A stretch of DNA of 64,000 bases from the NCBI RefSeq assembly GCF_000224145.3, contig NC_020167.2, forward strand, positions 2,557,611 through 2,621,610. Direction: 5' to 3'. The translations under genes and the position numbers were made by a program. Source of the DNA: Ciona intestinalis (Eukaryota > Chordata > Ascidiacea > Phlebobranchia > Cionidae). A model generated the notes under the pieces. It was not told the DNA's origin. It did no database searches and worked only from the letters and a program-made list of their open reading frames with translations. Position 1 is the stretch's first letter. Each line of letters begins with the position of its first letter. Shown one piece after another: positions 1 to 12,000 of this stretch.

Positions 1-43
1 GATGAAATGCCACGCGTCGAATGTTTTGTGCGGCATTACTTAC

Positions 44-3000
44 GTATCGTCCCATGCGATGATCTTGTGGGCGGGGTTACTGTGGGTCGATGATCTTCTA
101 CGACCGTGGGGTAAGTGAATGAGGGGGGCCTTGGAAATGTCGTTGACGAACGTGTTGGTGGGAACTAGTTTTCTATCCCACGTCGGTACCTGAGAAAGAA
201 GGTTTGTCGTTGAAAAAAAAAATGGTGTTATGACTCTTAGATTGTGTAACTGGCCTACTTTTATCAAATGTCAGTAAATTACATTAGAAATAGTTCTCGT
301 TACTAAGTTATCGGAAAACGTTTTAAGGAGAATAAAACACCGCTTATACATAACACAAATTTATCTCGAGTTTTTTTTTATGTTAGAATGTTACGCCACC
401 TGAATAGCGAGTTTAAATTGCTAGTTTAAAATCAGTTTAGGATTTAAGGCTTCCATGGTTCAGTGAACTCCATGCAGGTTTAAGACTTTGAATATACATA
501 AGCTTTGCTCGACGAATGTAATCGCCAAATAACATGTTATTAACCGTAAACACGGGCCTGGTTGTAGCTGTACATGCCGCCTATCCTAGGCTATTACGTA
601 AGCGAAAATTTTCTTCTAGCGTCTATACAACGAGAGACAAACGAAAAAAAGTGTGTATTGTTTCGTAACCCTCTGTGACGTAAATCGCGGCCGGGCCAGT
701 TGCAGATAAGATTTTAATGCAGCGTGAATTACCGCATACCTTTACCGCTCGGTGTCGCTACGGAGAACTACAACGTTCCGAAAGAAAAACTTTCTTTTAA
801 GTAGAAAAGTTCTATTTATACCTATACAGCACAAATTAAACTATATAGTAGAGTGGGGGAAGATGAGACACCTTTAGCACATAATATCCAGATATCCTGA
901 TCGTATTTTAAACAATTAACAACGTTCTTTTCGGAGTCATGAGCATACGGTTTAATAAACTACCAAATGTGACGAGAAAATAGAATGAAAAGGTGTCCCA
1001 TCTTCCCCCACCCTACTATATAATGTTAAGGATTTATTAATGGGACCAACTACTAAAACATCGTTAATTCGCCCTCCACCTTACTTATATTAGTTTTTAG
1101 AGAAAGCCAATAGCAACACTATCTGTACGCACAAGTAGCAAAATGGTTGTACTAATTTGGTAACCCTTTTCAGCCGTTGGAAACGGTAGCTTATCAGTAT
1201 GTTTTGTCACCAGTAAACCTAATGACACTTAAAGGGAACTATTTACAAAATTTTCTCTCGTGCCGTTTGTGTTTAAACGCAACAAGACAAACGAGTTGGT
1301 AATCCAGATTTTCTCCACTTTACATTGTTGTTGTTTTAGATTTTAGTGAAATCGTAGGTAACGTTCTTATGTATGGGAAAACTTCATATGTTAGTAATAT
1401 ATGGTTGGTATTTGGTTTAGTAGCCGCTTTTAATGCTGTCGTATTTTCTAAGTTTTATTCTTTTCGTTGTTTTAATTAATTTGATCTTTGTTATCAAACA
1501 GATAAACAAATGATTGTTTAATGTTAGGGTAAACAAATACACCCTTTTTGCATGGTAAAAAGTTAATGCGAATAGCGATTCGCATGGTCATTGGTTTATG
1601 CGCGTATCAACTAAAAACTGTAAAAATAATACCCGAAAAATATTAGGCTCTCAAAAGTGAAACTGTACTTTCACTATACTTTTCTTTACTCGCATAATGC
1701 GAGTAACAACCAACCTTCTACAGCAAATGACACGCTTATGACGTTATGCGTGTTAACTTTGTTTTTGCGAGTAAATATATGCGAGTACTTAAGCGCATAA
1801 AAGTGACCATGCAAAAAGGGTAATATATACATTTGTCATGATTAAAGGTGACTTTAAAATTAGGTTACAGATAAAATGTTTTATAGTATACAGTGACTTA
1901 TAAGTTGCATTCATTCATAATGTTAGCAATTGCCCTACTGGCTAATTCAAGAATTACATTATGGCTAATATTAACAGTAGCAGAAAACAGTGACTTACTT
2001 GAGCGATACAGCAGATTTTTGAGTTGCAAACTGTTATTGACTTCGTTGGAAGGGTCTCAGGTTCAATACTGAGGAAGCAAATCTGCGGAAGAGTTTCCGG
2101 GTTTAGCAAGTGCCGGATATTTGAGAGGCTCGGTTTCGTAAGGTTTGTTCCGACAGGTGGGTTATTACATGTTACAGGAAGTTAAACAGGAAGACGAGAT
2201 ATTCAATAGTTGTTTTTACGGTCGGGTTATGCTATGAAATGTAACGACAAGTTATCAGGAAAGTCGACAAAGATGTTAACGTAAGGTGGAGATACTTTAG
2301 GAATCTCGTATGTTCCTGTTGGTAAACTTAATGATAAATCATCTAAACTTAATGTTTTACTATCAAAGTGAAGGCGTTTGTAATTATGGTCGTGCCATTT
2401 TTGTTTAGCTGTAGTAAAAACTATCATTAGCACTTGCGCAGTTTATTTTATTTAGTTTTGGTTGTAATGAACGTCCGGATTTCCATAATTGTTACACATA
2501 GTTTGGGATTGCGTAACTCGGAATTATAGTTGTACTACATCATAGGAGTGTACCTGTCCAACGTATCCGTCAGTGTTGCAAACCCATACCTCCCTTGTAC
2601 CAGGAGACGTGTCAACGTTAGGCGCCGCGCATGAAAACTGCATTCCATTGCGCGTTTTGCTGATGGGAATTGCCTTCATAAACGTCGGGTCCCACCGGCT
2701 CTTTTGGGGGTCTGGAAAAAATAGAGTGTTGTTTTAAAAAGATACTGCCTACCTTCACGTTCCGTGTAAACAAAAATATTTAAACGCGTTAATTTCTCTA
2801 AGACCCGATGTTTAAATTTACTTGCTCCTTGACGTTTATTTTATGACATCTATAATTGAGTAATCGATATGTTGATAAAGAAAGCATACGTAGTATAAAC
2901 ACCAAACCAAAAGAAACATAACACCACAACTCTCACGAGATAAACAAAAACAAATTGATTGGTATATAACTATTAAGACAGCAATATAGCTGTATGGTGT

Positions 3001-6000
3001 TTTGGTTGACCTTCTTGAAAATACGTCTTTTTCGGATTAATCCGAATTAATCCGAAACGACGGCGCAGCTTATTACAAGAAGCAAAGTTATCATGTCTCA
3101 ATCACTTTGTTTGTTTCTCTAAGGCTTCGCTTTAATGCTAAAAGCCATCGACATTGGCAGCGTGGCGCTCTATCATAATATCCCATTAGTTTCGGTAATT
3201 AGGACATACGACGAAAGGAACCACCGACCCGTAAACTTTCTCTGGTGATCTGCGGTTCAATTTAACGGCGCCACTGCGCAATATTTCTCGGTGTGTATTA
3301 AATTCCCATAAAATTTCTTCCCCAGTTTATTTATCTGCCGTCGCCAAGGCAAACTTGGCCGAATTCAATCAACAAATGGCGCCCAGCGCGAGTCGCGTAT
3401 TTGACAACATTTTCCGGTTGCAGTGTTGACCAACTTACTGAAATTTTTCTTTGCGTTCCAGAAAAGAACTTCGAACTGAGTCTTGTTGTCTTCGCTCTGA
3501 AACTCGAATTGAAACATCTTCATACCATCCCTGAGACGTAACAAAAATAAGGCGATAAACAACTCAAAATCTCACGCAAACTTTGCAGAAATTGCAGAAA
3601 TTCAATTGTAACTTGTTAGGTACAAAACATTGGCGCAAAAAGTAGAAAAGCACTTACGGGGTTGATATTCCAATTTCTAACCGTCCTGGTAGACCAACCC
3701 CGTGCATCGTCATCTGTTGTTTCTCAATTATTTTCTGGCTGGTTTGACTCAACAAATCTTTCACCGCTTCATCCAGTAACTACATGGAATGACAAACGGT
3801 TGGTTGGAACATAAACGGAATGCGCGGCGGAATGTTAAACGCTTTGAGGCATGTGTTGTATTTTTTATACAATGTTGCAACAACCGATTTAACATGCTTT
3901 ATGTGGAATATATGGCTAGTGGCAAATATGAACCTTTAAAAGTGAATTATAGTGGGGTGGAGAAATATGGGACACCTTTAACACATAATTTCCAAATACC
4001 CTGATCGTGTTTTAACAACTAACAACGGTCTGTGGAAGTCGTAAGGAAACGGTTTCATAATCCTTTGAATGTTCTTTGTTTACTATTAAATGGAAAGAGA
4101 AAACAAAATGAAAAGGTGTCCCATCTCCCCACACCCTACTATACAACATTATATGAAACAATAAAGCCATTCTGTAGTCTTAGCAAATGCAACGCGTTTG
4201 TGAAATACACCATTAACTCCTTAGGGACGAGTAGTGCAAATATGCATTTTGAAACAGGTGTTCACATAAAAGTTCATAATTTTGTTTATAGTAGGTAAAA
4301 TTTCTTACAGTTGGTTTTATTTGAAAGAGGAAGGAATTATCCACCAATATAACGTTTGAAAAAGGCATCATAGCATTTAAAAGTTTTTACCAAACTTGAT
4401 TTGAAAACCGTAATGTATTTTTTAAGAAGATGGTCTATATTCTGCCCAAAAATCAAGGTTTTAACGTCATTCTGTCCAATGAAAGCGATTTTATTTGATC
4501 TCTATGTTGCTCTGGGGCTTCCCCGTCTAAGTTACCGGTTAAAAATGTGGTTTTGCGTAAAAACGGCTATGTCAGCTGTNNNNNNNNNNNNNNNNNNNNN
4601 NNNNNNNNNNNNNNNNNNNNNNNNNNNNNCCGGTTAAAAATGTGGTTTTGCGTAAAAACGGCTATGTCAGCTGTTTTTGCAAGTTTTTTAGGTATTCTGA
4701 AGCAATTTTTACATAAATTATGTTTTTGTGTGTATAATCTAACTCCATTTTGCTTCTGCATGTTGTTTCTACCTTTACATTCATAATAAATCGGTTTTGG
4801 CATGTTTTGTTACGATTTTAGCGAAAATGAACTTTCAAAAAATGACGTCATCAGGTTATAAGTGACGTAATTGACCCCTTTGACGTCACCAATTCAAACA
4901 ATCATTTTAGTTAGGTAGTAAACAAACCAGGAATCAACTTTGCACTAGATTCCTTATGTATTTTTTACCTAAAAACCCAAATTACACATAAATACAAGAT
5001 TTCTGATGACGTCATTCAAAATTTGATGACGTCATCAAAAAAATCAAAATACAATCTTGTAGCAATTTTTCCAAAGAACAAAAGTCTAATTGATCTTATT
5101 TCGCCAGCACAAACACCTGTGTCGCTAGAGAGCAATATGTGATAGTCGGTCAAAAATAAAGGAAATTGTTAAAATATATCTCGTCCCCAAAGGGTTAAAA
5201 TGATTCACTAAAAATTGTTTACGGAACAACCAGATGGCTGGTTGATAAATCAGATGCAAGTTTTTCCATTTGTATCAATAGATCATGGTCGCATCTTAAT
5301 TGTTGCAGCTGTTTTTCGGTGACTTGGCGGTTTGGACCAGTACTGCCTGTAAGATTTAAATAAAAAACATTGAAATAACGGCTCATTGCGTAAAATAGAA
5401 AAAATCGAGTTAAAAAAACGGGAATGTTTAGCGATCTACGTTTAAAATAATCCGCTTATATTTACCTTGTTTTGCTGAGCTATTTTAACAGTGGTTTAAA
5501 ACTTTTTACACCACCGTTACACCACCGACGCTAAAGGTGTCCCCACCCTAATAAATATGTTGTGTATATTTGTAAATCGAGTGGATTCGACTAAGTAATA
5601 GGCGCACTGATAGTTTTGTTGTTTATTTCAATAACTTCAGTGCTTTGAATTCGCTTTCCTGGACGTTACATAATTTTACCGCTACTGGCAAAACTCTCGT
5701 CGTATATATGTTTACGTTGTATCGTTTCGCGGTTGTATCAAATTCGCATTGCTCGGTTGGTTGCGACGCTCTCGGCTGCTTCTAATCTTCTGTAAAAGAG
5801 CAACCGCTTCGAAGCATTAACGGAGTCGAGCACTTTCCTATGTAATCTGGAGGGGGTGCAAAACAAACAACAAGCGCCGAAGAATGTTGCCCGCCCAATC
5901 TGCACGCGTTCGGACGTGACGATTGCTTTGCAGAAAGACTATATAACATTATATATCTGCGACGAATGGATATGGCTGTAAAGCATATTTTTTTCGGACG

Positions 6001-9000
6001 ATTTAGTGTTTTTTTCGGGGAAAAATGCAGTTGAAGCAGAGTTAAAGCGATGAAATCATATAAACTGTAACCAAAGGTTCAGCGATTTTTCAATCTCTTT
6101 GCATCAGGAAAATCAATAATAAAATCACAGCTGTCACCTTTATTGGTTTAGTTTATAAATAGACTACTTGATTTGGTACAAGCTAATTAAATGTAATTGC
6201 AAACATTTTTTGGTACTGTATAAACGTGGGGGCGAATAAAGATCATTTTAAAACGCTGTCTGTGTGTTTAAAAAGTACCTTTTAACGCACCTGCTAAATT
6301 TAATAACGTATTTTTTTAATAAAAACAAGGAAGTAGTTTGCGTGTATTTCTAAGTCACCGAATAATCATGTACTGCAAACTGTAATTATGGCGATCGTCA
6401 ATTTGGTTTGACGTGAATTGACAGCGACTGTACAGTTAAGCTCAGGCCGCGGCACTCCGGCTAAGATGTTTATAGCGAATCTCTCATGTGTTGGTGTCAG
6501 TCAATATAATTAGACGTGGGTATGCAAAGAGGACACCTGACACCAAGCCGCCTAAGCCTTATGATGCCACAGTGAGTTAAAACGCGGCACTCGAGTTGGT
6601 TTGTCAACTAACCACGTTTAAAAACGTTTCTTTTGTTGTTTTTCATGTGTGGAAAACTCGTTCATGAAAGCTTTAGAACATTATAATTTGTGGAACGCAA
6701 TATGAGTTGAGTCTAAGAAGAACCACAAGTGTGCGGTTAGTTCATTAACACACACATATACGTAAACTTGAAAACAATGTTCTGCCAGCGGACTTGGGAA
6801 AACCCAAGTCGTGAGCAACAATATGCTGGTATTTGAAAACAATTTACCAGACATGTGTTCTTGAACAATAAAACATAATTTATTGGACGTATTTTTAAAT
6901 TGTTGGTCAGATGCGACAAATCATAGGAAAATTGCCTTTCAAGGTTTATTAAAGCATTTTGCATACATTTTCCCTAGGTATGCCCATACCCATATAAAGA
7001 TATTTTATTCAATTTAGCAAATTACCTTTCAGCAGTTCAACGTCTTCCAATGGGAACTTCCAAAGAAATTTGTATTTGCTCGTAAAATCCACCATGATCC
7101 TATCAGTTGTCATGGACCATCTAGAATGTTTTTATAATTGCGTGATCAATTTTAATTGCTTATGGATTTTTCTGTCAGATTTTGATTTCCTGAATTAGTT
7201 GCAATCGAAGAGAAAAATTAACCGCTGGCCTGAATAACAAAGTCAGGCGTACGGAATGCCGAATACATAATTTATAACAAAAAATTTTCAGGCTCATAAC
7301 TTGACATTGATTGGGTGACTTTTTAACAGGATATATTGTCAACTGGGTACGTCAGATAAGACCAATGTCATTATTGGCGAAGTGACTTTTTGATATACGC
7401 CAAAGTTAAGCCTCAGCAACAGCTCAGTGTGTTCCTGCATAACTTAATAATGAGCCCAGACAAGCTGTCGCTGGGAAAGGTCAAGGTGGCAGTCGTGCAT
7501 GTTCGCTGTAATCGCACAAAATCAGCCTTTGACGCCTTGCTGCTACGATCGGTGCTAAAAAGCAACAGAATCTTGCACCAATTGTGGTTAAAGTGGTTGT
7601 TGCTGGTTTGTGCAGCGTGGCTGGTGTACCCTCCACAATGAATGTTTATAAACGTAGCGTGTCGTGTGGCAATGCTGGTATAAGTACCACTCACTGCTAT
7701 ATATCAGTTGTCAACCCATCTTTTTACGCAAAGTCACTGGACAATTATCTAATTTACTTTAAACAATATCTTAAATACCAAAGCACAACGCATATGTGCA
7801 TTTTCATCGCATGGAGTGTATCTATCACTAAATACAACGGGTATGCGGGAACTGGCTGGCTGCCCAAAACAGCTTTGCTAAATCGAATCAACCGTGATAG
7901 TTTCAAGCCAGCAGCTTTTTGCGATAACCGATGTTTAGGTTTATTGTGGAATGCGTCAGCGAGTTAAGATGATAAGACGAGCGGATGGTGTTTCTCAAGA
8001 TGGCGGCCGAGTACACCTGACAAGATAATGCAAACGGCTAAGAAAACAGCGATGGTGGGTACGCAAGTTCGGTATAATAAGACGAACGGGCGAAATGTCA
8101 TCGACAACCGTTGTTGAGGACAGATGGCGTTCGATAAGAATGAAGTACGATGTGGGTACCCTCGCGTGGCAAGGTCGGGCGCAAGTGCGCTAGGAGCATT
8201 AACCGCATATGTCGGAGTGATTGCTTCGGGGTAAAATAAACTTAGCGGAATTCTTAAACAAGATTTGGTAGCCGCTGTACCCCCAACAGCGAAGACACCA
8301 GCTATAAATAACTGAGATTTCCGCTTCATTGCAAGCTTTGTGTATTCGTTTACGTAATTCACTTACAAGTTCATGGAGCTACGACGGAGAGAACCTGTTC
8401 TTCCCTTCTTGGACGTCGTACACATCAACAAGTCATTGAAGAGCCACAGACTTCTGTCTTTCTTGTTGCCGGATTTCTATTCAATGCAAATGTTAAATTT
8501 CCATGTTAACATTATGACCAGGGAAAACCTAACAGATACAGTGTGACCAAAGGTGTATTTCTAATTCATTCTTTACTGTAAAAGATAACGCATATTTAAT
8601 GCAAAGATACGCATACGATTTAGATTAAGCTGTATCAGTAAGCTCTATTTGTATATACAGAACTCGGTCGGTTCTGCAAAGTTGAGAGTAATTACTCACC
8701 AGCTCTATGCAAATATCTTGCCGAAGGAACCGACGCTTTGTAATCCCGGATATCTGAGAAATGAAATGTAAAGTTTACATGGCGAGTTAACTGACAAGTC
8801 TCACAAATACCTGTCAGAATGGTAAAAACTTAAGGTAATACACAATGCTATTAGGCTCTACAGTAAAAAAATCAAAAAGCTACAGTTTTAGCTTTTGCAA
8901 AACAGTTCAAGCTCGTGGCCATCTTATCAGACACACATGGTGGACAGGTTATCAGAAATAAATTACCTCCATACACCCTTCAATGATTTGTTCAATGTCT

Positions 9001-12000
9001 TGCAGAAGTTTGGCGTGCCTTTCAGCTGCCTCGGCTTCTTTTTCACCTACAACATTGGTTGAGTTAATTCAGACGTAAAGTGACCGAAGGTTTAAGTTTT
9101 TCGTAAGTACGTAACTGGCACGTATCAGACAGAAGGGGGATTTTTGACCACAAGAAAAGCTGTGGCAGCTCGTCAGTGGACATTAGTGGTATACATATGA
9201 AGTTTAGATAATTCACGTGGACATATACTCCATACGTTTATCCGTGTATTGGTGTATTTCTGGGACATACCACACAAAAGCACGGTTTTAGAAAAACTAA
9301 ACATATACCTTTGTTCATTTGAACTGAGAGGGCATGGATTTCACGTTGTGCAATCAGTAAACTTGTCCTGTCTGCATGGTCTTCTGGCGTATGTTTCAAT
9401 AGATCCTGTAAAGAAAAGGAAAATCAATAAACCAGTATAAAATAGAGCAGTGTCACAAATGAAGTCGTACGTCACCTTTATAATGAGTTCGTATCGTGGT
9501 ATTCTTTGAACTGGTTTAATCATGAGGTCCGACAGACCTTGTTTGTCGCGATTCTCTCGCTGGCATTGCTGCAACAGTTCAACTTCGATTAGAAAGCTTA
9601 TAAATTTGGGCAAAGTGCAGCAGACGTATAGGTTATGACGTACAGCATTAAATCATTGTCTTTTTAAAGTATACGGTCCTGACATCTGCAAAGCAACCGC
9701 AGACAAACAAAGACAACGGTTTGCTTTCTCATATATAATGACTGCTGATCAAAGGATGAATCAGAAGCGGCCATCGTCGAAAACACGGTAATGTATTAGC
9801 AAACATGGCGGATCATCTTCAAAAAGCAGCGGCGAGCGGAAAGCGAAGAACAAATAAATATTCGCTCACAAGATTTACCAGGGGGAACCATTACCACTGT
9901 CAGCAGACTAATTCACAAGCATGTAAGATGTTTATTAGGCTTATCTTCAACTAATAAAGAAACATCTTCTGTGTATTTGAACGCAACAAACTAATAAAAA
10001 AAACATTTGTATTTTAATCTTTGTAGAAATCTCACTAAAGTTATACAAATCAGGTCAAACCCAACCCGTTATCGTGATAAGCAGTATTGGGATCAACCGA
10101 ATTGTTGTTTTATTATATATATGCCTAACCTAAACCGTGATTTGGGATCCCAAGTGTACAGCAACTTAACTACCAGAGGACACACAATTAAAGTAGCGTG
10201 GCAGGAGGGTACAAACTATAATTTCTTAGAATAACATTCTATTTGACAATAATAAAAAATGATGACAGAAAAACTTTGTTTTTAAAGATTACGTCCCATT
10301 GTATACGTTATCGTGTCATTTAGGTAATAAACCATGTAACATGTCACAGTTGTCTTGCGTTGCACTTCCCTATAACGATATAGTCATATATGATACATAT
10401 ATTGTGGTTACATAGCTTCGGGGCACTGGCAAAGCAGGACGGCCAACCTAATCAATTGCAATCAATCACAGTTTATGCTTGTCGCATTAGAAACGACACG
10501 GGGTGTTTTTGCTGCCACACAGGAATATACAAAGGGAAACAACGTCTACCTATGTCAAGTTTTGGAAACAAATGAGCTGTGCAAGTTAAAATCTAACAGG
10601 GAAGGTTTTGCTGGGTTCAGGGAGAGAGCTTATCATGAGAAGCTCCTTTATCGCTGTTTACACTAACTGTTACATTNNNNNNNNNNNNNNNNNNNNNNNN
10701 NNNNNNNNNNNNNNNNNNNNNNNNNNNNNNNNNNNNNNNNNNNNNNNNNNNNNNNNNNNNNNNNNNNNNNNNNNNNNNNNNNNNNNNNNNNNNNNNNNNN
10801 NTATCACTAAATACAACGGTGTATGCGGGAACTGGCATGGCTGCCCAAAACAGCTTTGCTAAATCGAATCAACCGTGATAGTTTCAAGCCAGCAGCTTTT
10901 TGCGATAACCGATGTTTAGGTTTATTGTGGAATGCGTCAGCGAGTTAAGATGATAAGACGAGCGGATGGTGTTTCTCAAGATGGCGGCCGAGTACACCTG
11001 ACAAGATAATACAAACGGCTAAGAAAACAGCGATGGTGGGTACGCAAGTTCGGTATAATAAGACGAACGGGCGAAATGTCATCGACAACCGTTGTTGAGG
11101 ACAGATGGCGTTCGATAAGAATGAAGTACGATGTGGGTACCTTCGCGTGGCAAGGTCGGGCGCAAGTGCGCTAGGAGCATTAACCGCATATGTCGGATCG
11201 ATTGCTTCGGGGTAAAATAAACTTAGCGGAATTCTTAAACAAGATTTGGTAGCCGCTGTACCCCCAACAGCGAAGACACCAGCTATAAATAACTGAGATT
11301 TCCGCATCATTGCAAGCTTTGTGTATTCGTTTACGTAATTCACTTACAAGTTCATGGAGCTACGACGAAGAGAACCTGTTCTTCCCTTCTTGGACGTCGT
11401 ACACATCAACAAGTCATTGAAGAGCCACAGACTTCTGTCTTTCTTGTTGCCGGATTTCTATCCAATGCAAATGTTAGATTTCCATGTTAACATTAGAACT
11501 AGGGAAAACCTGATACAGTGTGACCAAATTTGTATTTCTAATTTATTCTTAACTGTATTTTGTTTTTTAAATTTAAATGCAAAGATAAGCATATGATTTA
11601 TATTAAGCTGTACCAGTAAGCTCTATTTATATATATAGAACTCGATCGGTTCTGCAAAGTTGAGAGTAATTACTCACTAGCTCTATGCAAATATCTTGCC
11701 GAAGGAACCGACGCTTTGTAATCCCAGATATCTGAAAAATGAAATGTAAAGTTTACATGGCGAGTTAACTGACAAGTCTCACAAATACCTGTCAGAATGG
11801 TAAAAACTTAAGTTAATACACAATGCTATTAGGCTCTACAGTAAAAAAATTAAAAAGCTACAGTTTTAGCTTGGGCAAAACAGTTCAAGCTCATGGTGAT
11901 GTTATCGGACACACATGGTGTACATGTTATCAGAAATAAATTACCTCCATACACCCTTCAATGATTTGTTCAATGTCTTGCAGAAGTTTGGCGTGCCTTT

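Noticed and set aside
4401..4803. Open frames spanning the 50-N gap
   Set aside because: They run through N bases and through the duplicated 45-bp contig overlap; there is no coding evidence.
7964..8362. 132-codon minus-strand open frame (also at 10945-11343) with a hydrophobic C-terminal stretch
   Set aside because: It lies entirely within the intron just after the PH exon donor, opens with GTG not ATG, and is preserved in the second copy only because the two copies are the same locus. The normal reading frame through the donor hits a stop at once.
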